This document shows, in pieces, positions 37,342 through 46,033 of a stretch of 64,000 bases of DNA. Where the stretch lies: contig NZ_CP094657.1 of NCBI RefSeq assembly GCF_023920705.1, positions 1,178,001 through 1,242,000 on the forward strand, written 5' to 3'. The position numbers and the translations under genes are program-made. Below the pieces are notes generated by a model. That model did no database searches. It saw nothing but the letters and a program-made list of their open reading frames with translations, and was not told where the DNA came from. Numbering within the stretch: position 1 is the stretch's first letter; each line of letters begins with the position of its first letter. This DNA is from Acinetobacter sp. XS-4 (GTDB lineage Bacteria > Pseudomonadota > Gammaproteobacteria > Pseudomonadales > Moraxellaceae).

Positions 37342-37377
37342 AAAGCTATAAAAACGTGCAAAAGTTTTTATAGCTTT
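37342..37377 (-). terminator. Terminator-like hairpin after the OmpW-family gene
   Basis: A perfect 14-bp stem, AAAGCTATAAAAAC with GTTTTTATAGCTTT and an 8-base loop, lies 14 bases past the stop. It is AT-rich and its T tract (CTTTCTTTC) is interrupted. Confidence 0.65.
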
Positions 37378-37391
37378 ATATGGGGTATACG

Positions 37392-38462
37392 TTAGAAGCG
37401 GTAACCAACCCCAGCGTAACCTAAAATTGGGTTAATTTCGATATCCGCTTTTGCATTGATTAATTCACCGTATTTTGCGTCGCTTACTGTAATAGTCGTA
37501 TCTGTTTTTAAGTGGGCATAAGAGACAGAACCAACGGCATACCATTTATCATTAAAGTCATAGGTGAAACCTAAAGTCGCTACAGGAGCAATAGCATCTG
37601 AAGCTTCAAGTTCTACTTTAGGATCGCCAGAGCTAGTTTTTCTTTCTAAAGCAGCACCTGCTTTACCATCTTTAATATTTACAATCATATGACCAGCATT
37701 GACTAAATCTTTCTCAATTTCTGGGTTCATTTCTAATTCACTGAAGTAGGCATACATCACACCTAGTCCAACATAGGGCCTAAATTTATTTACACCAGTT
37801 TTGCCAAAGTGATATTGAAATTCAAAGGCTGGTGTCCAAGCACGTGCTGAAGCCGCGCTACCATGTCCTTCAAGATCTGTAATGAAAAGATTATTTTCAA
37901 GCTCCATAGATCCAAGAATTCCACCAGCGGGTTTAGCTGTGGCTGAAAAAGGTGCATAAATTTTCCCTTTTCCTTGCAAGTCAACTTTAGGTGGAATCCC
38001 AGCTTTTAACTCTAATGAAAAATTATCTGTGAAAAAGTAATTGCTCATTAATCCTAATGTTGTGACATCATCTGCTTCCAAGCCTGTTTTGTCAGCATCC
38101 CATTGACTTAGACCACGTACTTCAGCTGTTCCACTTAACCAAGAAGGAATGGTATCTGTACCTAAACCGATAACATCGATGAGTTTTTCAAGAACGACAT
38201 TACTATTGCTGTCTGAAATATTGTCTTGAATAGTTTTAACTTTAATATCTCCGACTTTAGATTGCTCATTTTCTTTAACAGACGTATTAATTCTAAAAGG
38301 CTGAGCATTACCCGTCGGCTTAACATATAAAGGACCAGCAGAGACTGAAAAACGTTTGAAGCCATCACCATCCTTTAAACTAAAATATGGCGAAGCGGCG
38401 TTAGTGATTGTTGGCAGGGCAAAAAAGGCAGCTGTCATACAAAATAATGACTTTTTCATCAT
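37392..38462 (-). CDS. OmpW-family outer membrane protein, enlarged
   Basis: The 356-residue protein has a Sec signal peptide (MKKSLF...NAA, cleavage near residue 23) and ends in a beta-barrel signature with terminal Phe (GYAGVGYRF). Strands such as FEFQYHFG, FRPYVGLGVMYAYF and ATLGFTYDFNDKWYAVGSVSYA match OmpW, an eight-stranded barrel with a hydrophobic channel. It is much longer than E. coli OmpW (about 212), owing to insertions near residues 65-105 and 165-210 and near 235-285. A nearby homologue of classical size is not present. The ATG follows a GGAG ribosome binding site. Confidence 0.88.
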   Translation of the reverse strand: MMKKSLFCMTAAFFALPTITNAASPYFSLKDGDGFKRFSVSAGPLYVKPTGNAQPFRINTSVKENEQSKVGDIKVKTIQDNISDSNSNVVLEKLIDVIGLGTDTIPSWLSGTAEVRGLSQWDADKTGLEADDVTTLGLMSNYFFTDNFSLELKAGIPPKVDLQGKGKIYAPFSATAKPAGGILGSMELENNLFITDLEGHGSAASARAWTPAFEFQYHFGKTGVNKFRPYVGLGVMYAYFSELEMNPEIEKDLVNAGHMIVNIKDGKAGAALERKTSSGDPKVELEASDAIAPVATLGFTYDFNDKWYAVGSVSYAHLKTDTTITVSDAKYGELINAKADIEINPILGYAGVGYRF

Positions 38463-38623
38463 AAAAGGACTCCATGTCCGACATTTGTTTACTGATTTTT
38501 ATTGAGCCAACCATACCGCGTTTTATTAAAATGATTGTTTATTAAAAATTAATAATTGTAATTTTTTTGAAATATTTGTTTATATTTAGAAAGATTTATT
38601 AATAAAAAATACATAATAAATAA

Positions 38624-38650
38624 TAAAAGGCTACATAAAGTAGCCTTTTA
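38624..38650 (-). terminator. Terminator of map
   Basis: The stem TAAAAGGCTAC-ATAAA-GTAGCCTTTTA lies 18 bases past the map stop. Confidence 0.88.
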
Positions 38651-38668
38651 TTTAAGTTTGTTAAACTA

Positions 38669-39493
38669 TTAATTGAAGCGAGATAAGTCTTCTTCAGGGC
38701 GTGCAGTTAAAACTTCGATGCCCGTTTGAGTTACTAAAATAGTATGTTCATATTGGGCTGAAAGTTTATGGTCTTTCGTGACAACAGTCCATTTATCGCC
38801 TAAAAGTTTAGTTTGCCATACGCCTGCATTTACCATAGGTTCAATAGTAAAAGTCATACCTGCTTCCAGACGCATACCTGTTCCAGCTTGACCATAATGT
38901 AATACTTGAGGTTCATCATGGAAAACGGTACCAATACCGTGACCACAATATTCACGTACTACACTAAAACGCTCTGATTCAACATATTTCTGGATTGCAT
39001 GGCCAATATCGCCTAAATATGAACCATCTTTAACAGTTGCCATTCCGCGATACATCGCTTCTTGAGCAACTTTGCATAGACGATTGGCTAAAATAGAAGT
39101 CTCTCCGCCAACGACATACATCATATTTGTATCGCCGTGATAACCGTCTTTAATCACAGTTACATCAATATTAAGAATATCGCCGTTTTTTAATGTTTTA
39201 TTTTCAGAAGGAATGCCATGGCAAACAACATGGTTAACCGAAGTACAAATAGAGTGCTGAAAAGCAGGGCGTCCAGGAGCGCCACCATAGCCGACACAGG
39301 CAGGAATAGCATGCTGTACATTTTCAATGTGATTACGGCAAATGGTATCAAGTTCAAGTGTACTTACACCTGCCTTAATATAAGGCTTGATCATCTCTAG
39401 AACTTCAGCCGCCAGTCGTCCTGCAATGCGCATTTTTTCAATTTCATCTGGAGTTTTGATTAATCGACGTGGAGCTGTATAAGTACTGTTCAT
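38669..39493 (-). CDS. map: Methionine aminopeptidase, type I
   Basis: Map removes the initiator methionine from new proteins. The 274-residue pita-bread enzyme shows the five metal ligands in order: Asp in NIDVTV, Asp in HGDTNMMY, His in CGHGIGTVFH, Glu in FTIEPMV and Glu in QYEHTILV. The N-terminal extension is short, as in bacteria. It diverges from rpsB, a common arrangement in gammaproteobacteria. Confidence 0.97.
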   Translation of the reverse strand: MNSTYTAPRRLIKTPDEIEKMRIAGRLAAEVLEMIKPYIKAGVSTLELDTICRNHIENVQHAIPACVGYGGAPGRPAFQHSICTSVNHVVCHGIPSENKTLKNGDILNIDVTVIKDGYHGDTNMMYVVGGETSILANRLCKVAQEAMYRGMATVKDGSYLGDIGHAIQKYVESERFSVVREYCGHGIGTVFHDEPQVLHYGQAGTGMRLEAGMTFTIEPMVNAGVWQTKLLGDKWTVVTKDHKLSAQYEHTILVTQTGIEVLTARPEEDLSRFN

Positions 39494-39508
39494 GATCTCT
39501 AAAAACTT

Positions 39509-39538
39509 TTGGTAATTTACAAGTGTCTATGGTATAAA
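39509..39538 (+). promoter_or_regulatory. Candidate promoter of rpsB-tsf
   Basis: A -35 box TTGGTA and a -10 box TATAAA are separated by 18 bases. Transcription would start near 39545 and give a leader of about 160 bases before rpsB. Confidence 0.5.
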
Positions 39539-39599
39539 TAGCCGCCCATTTTATCAAATGCTTTTCGTGAATATCTTTTACGAACAATTTTGATAGATG

Positions 39600-39702
39600 G
39601 AGTAAAAATCCGCACATATATCGTCACATTACTCTGGGTGCCTGTTAAAGGGTGGAGAATGCGGATATATGGAGGCCTAACCCAAACTTTAAGGTAAAGA
39701 AA
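39600..39702 (+). promoter_or_regulatory. Probable structured S2 leader of rpsB
   Basis: The leader contains ATCCGCA (39608-39614), complementary to TGCGGAT (39660-39666), enclosing GGGTGCCTGTTAAAGGGTGG. rpsB leaders of gammaproteobacteria are known to bind S2 for autoregulation, and the position and length agree; I cannot verify the covariance model. Confidence 0.5.
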
Positions 39703-40455
39703 ATGGCAGATTACAACGTAAGCATGCGCGACCTTCTTCAAGCAGGCGCACACTTTGGTCACCAAACTCGTTTCTGGAACCCAAAAATGCGTCAATACAT
39801 TTTTGGCGCGCGCAACAAAATTCACATCATCAACCTTGAGCACACTGTTCCTGCGTTAAATGATGCTTTGAACTTCGCTAACCAATTAGCAAGCAAAAAG
39901 AACAAAGTTTTGTTCGTTGGTACAAAACGTGCTGCTTCTAACATCATCCGTGAACAAGCTCAACGCGCTGGTCAACCATATGTAGATCACCGCTGGTTAG
40001 GTGGTATGTTGACGAACTGGAAAACACTTCGCCAATCTATCAACCGTTTAAAAGATCTTCAAACTCAATCTCAAGATGGTACTTTTGCTAAGCTTACTAA
40101 ACGTGAAGCTTTAGAACGTGCTCGTGAGATGGAAAAACTTGAGCGTTCTTTAGGCGGCGTTAAAAACATGGGTGGTTTACCTGACGCATTATTTGTAATC
40201 GACGTTGATCACGAAGCGATTGCAATCAAAGAAGCGAAGAACTTAGGTATTCCTGTTATCGGTATCGTTGATACAAACTCTAACCCAGACAACGTAGACT
40301 ACGTTATTCCTGGTAACGACGATGCGATCCGTGCAGTAACTCTATATGCTTCAGCTATGGCTGATGCGATTCTTGCTGGTAAAGAATACGCTCAATCTCA
40401 AGCAAATGCACAAGCTAAAGGCGAAGAAGCTGCTAAAGAAGCTCCAGAGGCTTAA
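39703..40455 (+). CDS. rpsB: 30S ribosomal protein S2
   Basis: S2 binds 16S rRNA at the head-body hinge of the small subunit. The 250-residue protein shows the standard N-terminus [28 protein letters not shown], the [18 protein letters not shown] motif (here DHRWLGG) and the DVDHE and PGNDDA segments. The frame runs upstream to 39652, but the true ATG is 39703 with AGGTAAAG before it. Its C-terminus is alanine- and glutamate-rich. tsf follows across a partial terminator. Confidence 0.98.
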   Translation: MADYNVSMRDLLQAGAHFGHQTRFWNPKMRQYIFGARNKIHIINLEHTVPALNDALNFANQLASKKNKVLFVGTKRAASNIIREQAQRAGQPYVDHRWLGGMLTNWKTLRQSINRLKDLQTQSQDGTFAKLTKREALERAREMEKLERSLGGVKNMGGLPDALFVIDVDHEAIAIKEAKNLGIPVIGIVDTNSNPDNVDYVIPGNDDAIRAVTLYASAMADAILAGKEYAQSQANAQAKGEEAAKEAPEA

Positions 40456-40523
40456 TGCATTTTGATGCAAAATTGTCATTTTTGCGACATGTAATGGTGG
40501 CAAATTAAGCGTCAAGAAAGCGG

Positions 40524-40554
40524 AACGGCCCAGAGAACACTTTGGGCCGTTTTT
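40524..40554 (+). terminator. Attenuator-type terminator between rpsB and tsf
   Basis: The stem AACGGCCCAGAG-AACA-CTTTGGGCCGTT (12 pairs with one G-U) is followed by TTTT. It lies in the 140-base gap between two genes that are normally cotranscribed, so it probably reduces tsf relative to rpsB. Confidence 0.85.
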
Positions 40555-40595
40555 GTTGAACAGATTCATTTTTCTACCGTATTTAGGAGAACAAC

Positions 40596-41471
40596 ATGAC
40601 TGCAGTTACTGCGAGCATGGTAAAAGAATTACGTGACCGTACTGGTCTTGCAATGATGGAATGCAAAAAAGCATTAACAGAATCTAATGGTGATGTTGAA
40701 TTAGCGATTGATAACCTTCGTAAATCAGGTCAAGCAAAAGCTGCTAAAAAAGCGGGCAACATTGCTGCTGATGGTGCGATCACTATCGTTCAGGAAGGCA
40801 ATAAAGCGATTCTTTTAGAAGTAAACTGTCAAACTGACTTCGTTGCTAAAGACGAAAACTTTGCTGGTTTCTCTGCTAAAGTTGCTGCTGTTGCGCTTGC
40901 TGCAAATGAAACTGATGCGACTAAAATTGCTGAATTGAAACTTGAAGATGGTGCTACTGTTGAAGAAGCGCGTATTGCTCTTGTTCAAAAAATCGGTGAA
41001 AACATCCAAGTTCGTCGCGCGAAAATCGTTGAAGGCGAAAACTTGGCTATCTACAAACACGGTTTAAAAATCGGTGTTGTAGTTTCTTATACAGGTGATG
41101 CTGATACTGGTAAAGGTATTGCAATGCACGTTGCTGCATTCAATCCAGTTGCTGTAAATGCTGAAGCTGTTCCTGCTGACCTTATCGCTAAAGAAAAAGA
41201 AATTGCTGAAGCGAAAGCGTTAGAATCTGGCAAACCAGCTAATATCGTTGAAAAAATGGTAACTGGTTCTGTTGATAAATATTTGAACGAAGTTGCTCTT
41301 GATCGTCAAATGTATGTAATTGACAACGACAAAAAAGTTGCTGATGTATTAAAAGCAACTGGTACTACTGTTGTTAGCTTCGTACGTTTCGAAGTTGGTG
41401 AAGGTATTGAGAAGAAAGTAGAACTTAGCTTCGCTGAAGAAGTTGCTGCTGCTCAAGCTGCTGCGAAGTAA
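40596..41471 (+). CDS. tsf: Elongation factor Ts
   Basis: EF-Ts exchanges GDP on EF-Tu. The 291-residue protein has the N-terminal UBA-like part with RDRTGLAMMECKKAL, the core with EVNCQTDFVAKDENF (near residue 78) and the dimerisation subdomain, typical of the family. It has an AGGAG ribosome binding site 6 bases from the ATG and a strong terminator after it. Confidence 0.98.
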   Translation: MTAVTASMVKELRDRTGLAMMECKKALTESNGDVELAIDNLRKSGQAKAAKKAGNIAADGAITIVQEGNKAILLEVNCQTDFVAKDENFAGFSAKVAAVALAANETDATKIAELKLEDGATVEEARIALVQKIGENIQVRRAKIVEGENLAIYKHGLKIGVVVSYTGDADTGKGIAMHVAAFNPVAVNAEAVPADLIAKEKEIAEAKALESGKPANIVEKMVTGSVDKYLNEVALDRQMYVIDNDKKVADVLKATGTTVVSFVRFEVGEGIEKKVELSFAEEVAAAQAAAK

Positions 41472-41483
41472 TTCGTATCACGA

Positions 41484-41512
41484 TAAAAAAAGCCCCTTTG
41501 GGGCTTTTTTTA
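41484..41512 (+). terminator. Terminator of rpsB-tsf
   Basis: AAAAAAAGCCCC-TTT-GGGGCTTTTTTT lies 13 bases after the tsf stop. Confidence 0.92.
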
Positions 41513-41536
41513 TCACAACTAAAATGAGTGTATAAA

Positions 41537-42022
41537 ATGATAAATAAAAAAAATCTTAGTATTGGCGGTGTCATCGTTTTATTGATTGCTGCATATTTTG
41601 GTCTGGATTTATCTGGGCATAAGCAAAATCAATCGCCATCATCAGCCATTCCCGAAGCTCAGCATACTGAAACTACACTTTCAAATAATGGGGTGGACAC
41701 TATAAAAGCTGCTTACGAGCAGAGACAAAGTAATGTTCAAGTGCAGGGAAGTGGTCGAGTAAAAGCAATTTTAAGAGATGATAATGATGGGTCGAGGCAC
41801 CAGAAATTTATACTTGTATTAAAGAATGGTCTTTCAATTTTAGTCGCGCATAATATTGATTTAGCACCTAAAATTTCTAATTTGAAAAAAGGTGATGTGG
41901 TAGAGTTTTATGGTGAATATGAATATAACCCTAAAGGTGGTGTATTACACTGGACTCATCGTGATCCACAAGCTCGTCATGAAAGCGGTTGGCTTAAACA
42001 TGATGGGCAAATCTATCAATAA
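41537..42022 (+). CDS. DUF3465 domain-containing protein, membrane-anchored or secreted
   Basis: The 161-residue protein has one N-terminal hydrophobic segment (about 8-24), a Ser/Thr/Pro-rich linker and a C-terminal domain (about 50-160) of the DUF3465 type, with GSGRVKAILRDDNDGSRHQKF, LVAHNIDLAP and a basic WTHRDP..RHESGWLKHDG end. The name of the family gives no activity; an OB-fold nucleic-acid-binding domain has been suggested by the HQKF/LAHNIDLAP pattern, but that is inference. I take the ATG at 41537 rather than the GTG at 41528. Confidence 0.75.
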   Translation: MINKKNLSIGGVIVLLIAAYFGLDLSGHKQNQSPSSAIPEAQHTETTLSNNGVDTIKAAYEQRQSNVQVQGSGRVKAILRDDNDGSRHQKFILVLKNGLSILVAHNIDLAPKISNLKKGDVVEFYGEYEYNPKGGVLHWTHRDPQARHESGWLKHDGQIYQ

Positions 42023-42125
42023 AGCCAAATAGACCATTAAAGAGATTATTTTATAGAGCAATTTTATTCTATTCAGTTTCTTAAAACATGCTATGGTTTT
42101 TTTATTGAATAGATGAGACGTATTT

Positions 42126-42950
42126 ATGCAGCGGGAGCAAGCCGATTATCTGCATGTGCGAGAGCTGGGCGGTTTAGAGTTACTAAAAGCACATTATCAC
42201 CAAACACAATTTTCGAAGCATACTCATGAAGGGTACTGTATTGGTGTGATTGAAGAGGGAGCACAGTCTTTTTTTAGGACGGGCCAGCTACATGTGGCTC
42301 CCAAAGGCGACATTATTTTAGTAAACGCTGACGAAATTCATACGGGTTCATCTGCTGTTGAGTCAGGTTGGCGATATCGGGCAATTTATCCTACACCTGA
42401 AATGTTGGCAGAAGTCAGTCAAGATTTTTTTGAAAATTCACGTGGGGCCCCATGGTTTCCTCAAGCTGTCATTCGTGACTTGGGTTTGGCTCAACAACTT
42501 TGCTTACTCTTTGATTTGTTAGAACAAAAAGATAATTTCCTGCTTAAAGAAACAATGTATTTGTCGACTTTAGCCTGTCTAATGAAGCGACATGGTAAAT
42601 CAAATCATACTTTTTGTGAGTTGCCAGAAGCATATTCAAAAATATTAAGAGTTAAAGAATTACTAATAGAAATGCCTGAAACGAATTTTTCTTTGCAAGA
42701 TCTGGCTGATATGGTGGGTCTAAGCGCATGGCATTTCTTAAGACAATTTAAAAAATATGTGGGCTTGCCACCACATGCTTGGCTTGTTCAAGCACGCTTA
42801 CAAAAAGCAAGGCAATTATTAAAACAGGGTGACCAAATTGCGATGGTTGCACAGCAATGTGGCTTTTCTGATCAAAGCCATTTTAATCGTCACTTTAAAA
42901 AAGCAATGGGAGTGACGCCTACTCAATATGTAGCTAGTCTAAATAACTAA
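42126..42950 (+). CDS. AraC family transcriptional regulator
   Basis: The 274-residue protein has an N-terminal cupin-type ligand domain (about 15-160, with HTHEGYCIGVIEEG and PKGDIILVNADEIHTG) and a C-terminal pair of helix-turn-helix units (about 180-270) with the AraC signature GFSDQSHFNRHFKKAMGVTP. It lies 94 bases upstream of azlC-azlD on the same strand and is the obvious candidate to control that exporter. The inducer may be an amino acid. Confidence 0.93.
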   Translation: MQREQADYLHVRELGGLELLKAHYHQTQFSKHTHEGYCIGVIEEGAQSFFRTGQLHVAPKGDIILVNADEIHTGSSAVESGWRYRAIYPTPEMLAEVSQDFFENSRGAPWFPQAVIRDLGLAQQLCLLFDLLEQKDNFLLKETMYLSTLACLMKRHGKSNHTFCELPEAYSKILRVKELLIEMPETNFSLQDLADMVGLSAWHFLRQFKKYVGLPPHAWLVQARLQKARQLLKQGDQIAMVAQQCGFSDQSHFNRHFKKAMGVTPTQYVASLNN

Positions 42951-43016
42951 ATTATTAAAAATTTATTTACAGCAATTTTATTCAATATAAATCATCTCTC
43001 ATTGAGCATTTTATAT

Positions 43017-43026
43017 AGAGATCTCT
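43017..43026. promoter_or_regulatory. Palindrome in the azlC upstream region
   Basis: The perfect 10-bp palindrome AGAGATCTCT, flanked by TATA on one side and TATA after one base on the other, lies 18 bases before the azlC ATG. It may be an operator or a promoter element. There is no other strong signal in the gap. Confidence 0.3.
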
Positions 43027-43044
43027 TATATTGGATTTATATAT

Positions 43045-43761
43045 ATGAATATTCAGCTTCATCAGTTGGTGGGGTTTTCAAAAGATAAGCCATCTTATCT
43101 TTTTTTACGCGGTGCGATGGATATTTTGCCATTGTCAATTTCTGTTATTCCGTGGGCAATTTTAGCGGGCTCTATGGCAATTCATGCAGGCTTATCTTTT
43201 TATAAGGCGCTTGCAATGTCAGGAATTGTTTTTGCTGGGGCAGCTCAATTAGTTAGTTTAAGCATGGTCATGGAAGGTGCATCTACTTTTACAATTTATG
43301 TGACGATTTTCTTTTTAACGGCTCAGCATTTTATTTATGCATTAACTTTCAGAAATGATATTTCTATTTTGCCTCTTTCAAAACGTTTAAGTTTGGGCTT
43401 TTTATTAACAGATGAATTATTTGCAGTATGTGCATCTAGTGACAAAAGGCAGCCAGAATATTTGTTGGGTGCAGGCTTGTCTTTTTATTTATTCTGGGTA
43501 GTTTTTAGCTTGGTCGGAATACTTTTGGCAACAGTGATTCCTGATTTATTAAATTATCATTTAGACTTTTCGATTGTGGCTATTTTTATTGCCATGATAG
43601 TGCCGCTATGTAAGAGGTTGCCTGTAATCGCTGGTGTGCTAGTGACTTGTTTAAGTGGGTTTTTCTTTAAACTTTATCAAATTGAAGGAGCGATTTTACT
43701 TTCAGGATTAATAGGAATGTTGGTTGCTGTGTTAACTGAAAAAATAGGTAAGGAGCAATAA
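43045..43761 (+). CDS. azlC: AzlC family branched-chain amino acid exporter, large subunit
   Basis: AzlC and AzlD form an inner-membrane exporter of branched-chain amino acids. The 238-residue protein has about six to eight helices and the family segment GAAQLVSL near residue 70, after DILPLSISVIPWAILAG. There is no clear Shine-Dalgarno before the ATG. It is one base from azlD. The AraC-type regulator upstream probably controls both. Confidence 0.93.
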   Translation: MNIQLHQLVGFSKDKPSYLFLRGAMDILPLSISVIPWAILAGSMAIHAGLSFYKALAMSGIVFAGAAQLVSLSMVMEGASTFTIYVTIFFLTAQHFIYALTFRNDISILPLSKRLSLGFLLTDELFAVCASSDKRQPEYLLGAGLSFYLFWVVFSLVGILLATVIPDLLNYHLDFSIVAIFIAMIVPLCKRLPVIAGVLVTCLSGFFFKLYQIEGAILLSGLIGMLVAVLTEKIGKEQ

Positions 43762-43762
43762 G

Positions 43763-44080
43763 ATGTCTTGGTTCATGATTTTAGGTTTGGCCACAATCGT
43801 CTTTTTTAATCGTTATTATTTTTTAGAGCCCAATGTTAAAATTAAACTACCTCTTATTATGAATAAGATGCTTAATTATTCTGCACCCTGTTTATTAACA
43901 GCAATTTGTATTCCAGTTATTTTTTTTGATGGTAATAATTTAAAAGGAATTTTAGATAATCCTTATATTTATGCAGCAATCTTTTGTATTGTGATTGCCA
44001 TTTATCTCAAAAGAGTACTTTTAAGTGTTATTGCCAGTTTGGCTTTTTTCTATTTTATAAATTTTCTAATAAATTGGTAA
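43763..44080 (+). CDS. azlD: AzlD family transporter subunit
   Basis: The 105-residue, four-helix protein is the small partner of AzlC. It follows azlC after a single base and has its own AGGAG ribosome binding site. Sequence conservation in the family is low, so the assignment rests on size, membrane topology and position. Confidence 0.88.
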   Translation: MSWFMILGLATIVFFNRYYFLEPNVKIKLPLIMNKMLNYSAPCLLTAICIPVIFFDGNNLKGILDNPYIYAAIFCIVIAIYLKRVLLSVIASLAFFYFINFLINW

Positions 44081-44087
44081 AATGTAA

Positions 44088-44114
44088 AAAGCTGAATCGA
44101 GATGATTCAGCTTT
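44088..44114. terminator. Bidirectional terminator between azlD and the DUF962 gene
   Basis: AAAGCTGAATC-GAGAT-GATTCAGCTTT forms an 11-bp stem. Short A/T runs flank it; the genes are convergent. Confidence 0.8.
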
Positions 44115-44124
44115 AATTTAACAA

Positions 44125-44574
44125 TTAGGAAATAGCATGTTTTTGTCTGCTTTTCCATTTAGGTAAGATTTTTCCTAGATAGGCATCCATGCACCAGACT
44201 GGACCAATCAGTAGAAATTGTAAATCTTTAAAGAAAGATGGTTTTTTGCCCTCAATTTTATGACCATAAAATTGTCCGACCCAAGCAATCACAAAAATAG
44301 CGATATAAAATCCTACTCCTACAGGTAGGGTGTAAATAAGCCATGCCATAACAACAAGTAAAGCAGCCATTGCAACAGCAAGTACAAGATCTAAACGCGC
44401 ATAAAATACTAAAGTGAGCACAAGTAATAGAGCAGTGAGCAAAGTGTTGAAATGAGCAATGATTCCAATTATAGAAAATAAAATGGCAGGAACGCATAGC
44501 CAGTGAATTTGTTTATTGGTTGGGTTCTGATGGCTCTCGCTATATTCATCAAACCATTCTGTAATGGATTTCAT
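44125..44574 (-). CDS. DUF962 (Mpo1-like) membrane protein
   Basis: The 149-residue protein has four membrane helices and the DUF962 pattern: WFDEYSESHQNPTNKQIHWLCVP at the N-terminus with the conserved His pair, and GWxGQFYGHKIEGKKPSF (here AWVGQFYGH) near residue 105. Yeast Mpo1 of this family is an iron-dependent dioxygenase of 2-hydroxy fatty acids; whether the bacterial protein shares this is inference, though the His residues are kept. The GTG at 44583 lies inside the ribosome binding site, so I use the ATG at 44574. Confidence 0.87.
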   Translation of the reverse strand: MKSITEWFDEYSESHQNPTNKQIHWLCVPAILFSIIGIIAHFNTLLTALLLVLTLVFYARLDLVLAVAMAALLVVMAWLIYTLPVGVGFYIAIFVIAWVGQFYGHKIEGKKPSFFKDLQFLLIGPVWCMDAYLGKILPKWKSRQKHAIS

Positions 44575-45090
44575 TAAAGGCACACTCCTTGTTTTAGCTT
44601 TGATTTATTTTTTCTGAGTGTATTTTAGCCTGTTCTGAAGGAATTCGACAAGAAACCGATAATATTCAACTATAGAAACCTAGCAATAGGTATTTAAGAA
44701 AAGCATGAGAAAAACGTAATGCTTCGGTTATTGAAAAAGTACTCAATGTGGTCTTGAGAATGATGTAATTTTTCAGAATATTTTTTATAGGTTACTAGAT
44801 GATGAAATCATCCAAAAAAGTGTAATTTTGAGATGGGTGGGAAAATTGTATGAAAAAGCTCGACTCATCTACTCTAAAAACGCCATAAATAGCCCTAATT
44901 TTATAAAAATGGTACTAGGGTAGCGCAAATTTATTAAAGTCGCTCTAAGCGCAATTTAGAGGTAAAATAAGCTTGGAGAAAATAAACATATTTTTTTGTG
45001 TAAAAAATATGCAAATTTGATGCTGGAGAAGGGGTAAAAAAGAGGATTTTTTAAGCCTAAGCTAGGAATTATTTTTATAGTTTAAAACAT
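44575..45090. other. Gene-free region with small hairpins and a short near-repeat
   Basis: No ORF longer than a few codons has a ribosome binding site here. I see a nested hairpin CCCTA-ATTTT/AAAAT-TAGGG at 44893-44920 and a CTCTAA/TTAGAG hairpin at 44943-44961, plus the near-repeat AGCGCAA(A)TTTA at 44922 and 44948. It could hold a small RNA or a long 5' region for the leftward DUF962 gene. I recognise no known RNA. Confidence 0.4.
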
Positions 45091-45122
45091 AAAAAAGCCG
45101 CATAAAAAATTGCGGCTTTTTT
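45091..45122 (-). terminator. Terminator of the rlpA-like gene
   Basis: AAAAAAGCCGCA / TGCGGCTTTTTT with an 8-base loop lies 22 bases past the stop on the minus strand. Confidence 0.88.
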
Positions 45123-45144
45123 CATGAACTCTAGAGGCTATAAC

Positions 45145-45756
45145 TTATGAAGTTGGACCATCAACACGTTCAATATTTACTTTTGCTGTTCCAGCATTGG
45201 TAATGCCAAGACGTTTAGCTGCACCGTATGATAAGTCAAGTACACGATTGCCATGGAAAGGACCACGGTCATTTACTTTTACAACCACACTTTTACCATT
45301 GTCTTTATTCGTTACTCGGATGTAACAGTTCAATGGTAGGCTACGGTGAGCAGCAGTGAGAGCATTCATGTCGAATGTTTCACCATTTGCCGTTTTACGA
45401 CCATGAAATTGACGGCCATACCATGAAGCCATGCCAGTTTGGCTAAACTTACGAACAGTGTTTGAAGCTACTGTGTTAAGTTTTTCAATCACTGAAGGCT
45501 CATCTTCAGGGATTTCAATTTTTGCTGCGATAGCTTGACGACGGATTTGGTCGCCAGAACGTTCAGTGATTGAAAGACTGTTAATGTTAGAAAAACGAGA
45601 ATTAAAATTTTGAGTATCTTTACTCAATACACGAGCTGCTAAATTAGAGCCATCTAAATCATTATTCAATGATGAAGATTGCACCATTTCAGCGTGCAAT
45701 GGGGCCATACTTAAACTAGCCGTCAGTGCAAGAACGTATTTCAGCGATAACTGCAT
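45145..45756 (-). CDS. rlpA: RlpA-like double-psi beta-barrel septal protein
   Basis: The 203-residue protein has a Sec signal peptide (MQLSLKYVLALTASLSMAPLHA, cleavage after AEM-type site) and a C-terminal double-psi beta-barrel with the RlpA pattern GMASWYGRQFHGRKTANGE, AAHRSLPLNCYIRVTN, VVKVNDRGPF and LDLSYGAAKRLG. RlpA enzymes cut stem-less glycan at the septum; the catalytic Asp in VNDRGPF is present. There is no lipobox and no SPOR domain, so it is a minimal secreted form. The ATG at 45756 has an AGGAG ribosome binding site; the frame continues to 45822 but without support. Confidence 0.88.
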   Translation of the reverse strand: MQLSLKYVLALTASLSMAPLHAEMVQSSSLNNDLDGSNLAARVLSKDTQNFNSRFSNINSLSITERSGDQIRRQAIAAKIEIPEDEPSVIEKLNTVASNTVRKFSQTGMASWYGRQFHGRKTANGETFDMNALTAAHRSLPLNCYIRVTNKDNGKSVVVKVNDRGPFHGNRVLDLSYGAAKRLGITNAGTAKVNIERVDGPTS

Positions 45757-46033
45757 TTGTATAAACTCCTGAGAACATGTACTTTTTTCTTTCAGCGATT
45801 GACTGAAATTTAAAGTGAACATGTCTTATTATTCACTTTTGCAATTGCTACATTGGGGTGGATAATATTCATCGCTTACGGAGAGTGTCTAGTCTTTAAC
45901 GAGAAATCGTTACAAAAAGGTCAAAAACTTACAGTTCTAGATTAAAAAATGATCGATAGTGTAACAAAATATTGAAATTGTGCACATTGTGATCTATTTA
46001 ACAAAAATATTTATTGACTTTTACACAACTCAT

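Noticed and set aside
39517..39843. A 108-codon minus-strand frame opposite the rpsB leader and start.
   Set aside because: It is antisense to rpsB and its leader and has no recognisable domain or ribosome binding site.
44891..44905. A 15-base match (AGCCCTAATTTTATA) between the gap at 44.9 kb and the glyA leader at 54986.
   Set aside because: Exact 15-mers are expected about once or twice by chance in AT-rich DNA of this length; the flanks differ.
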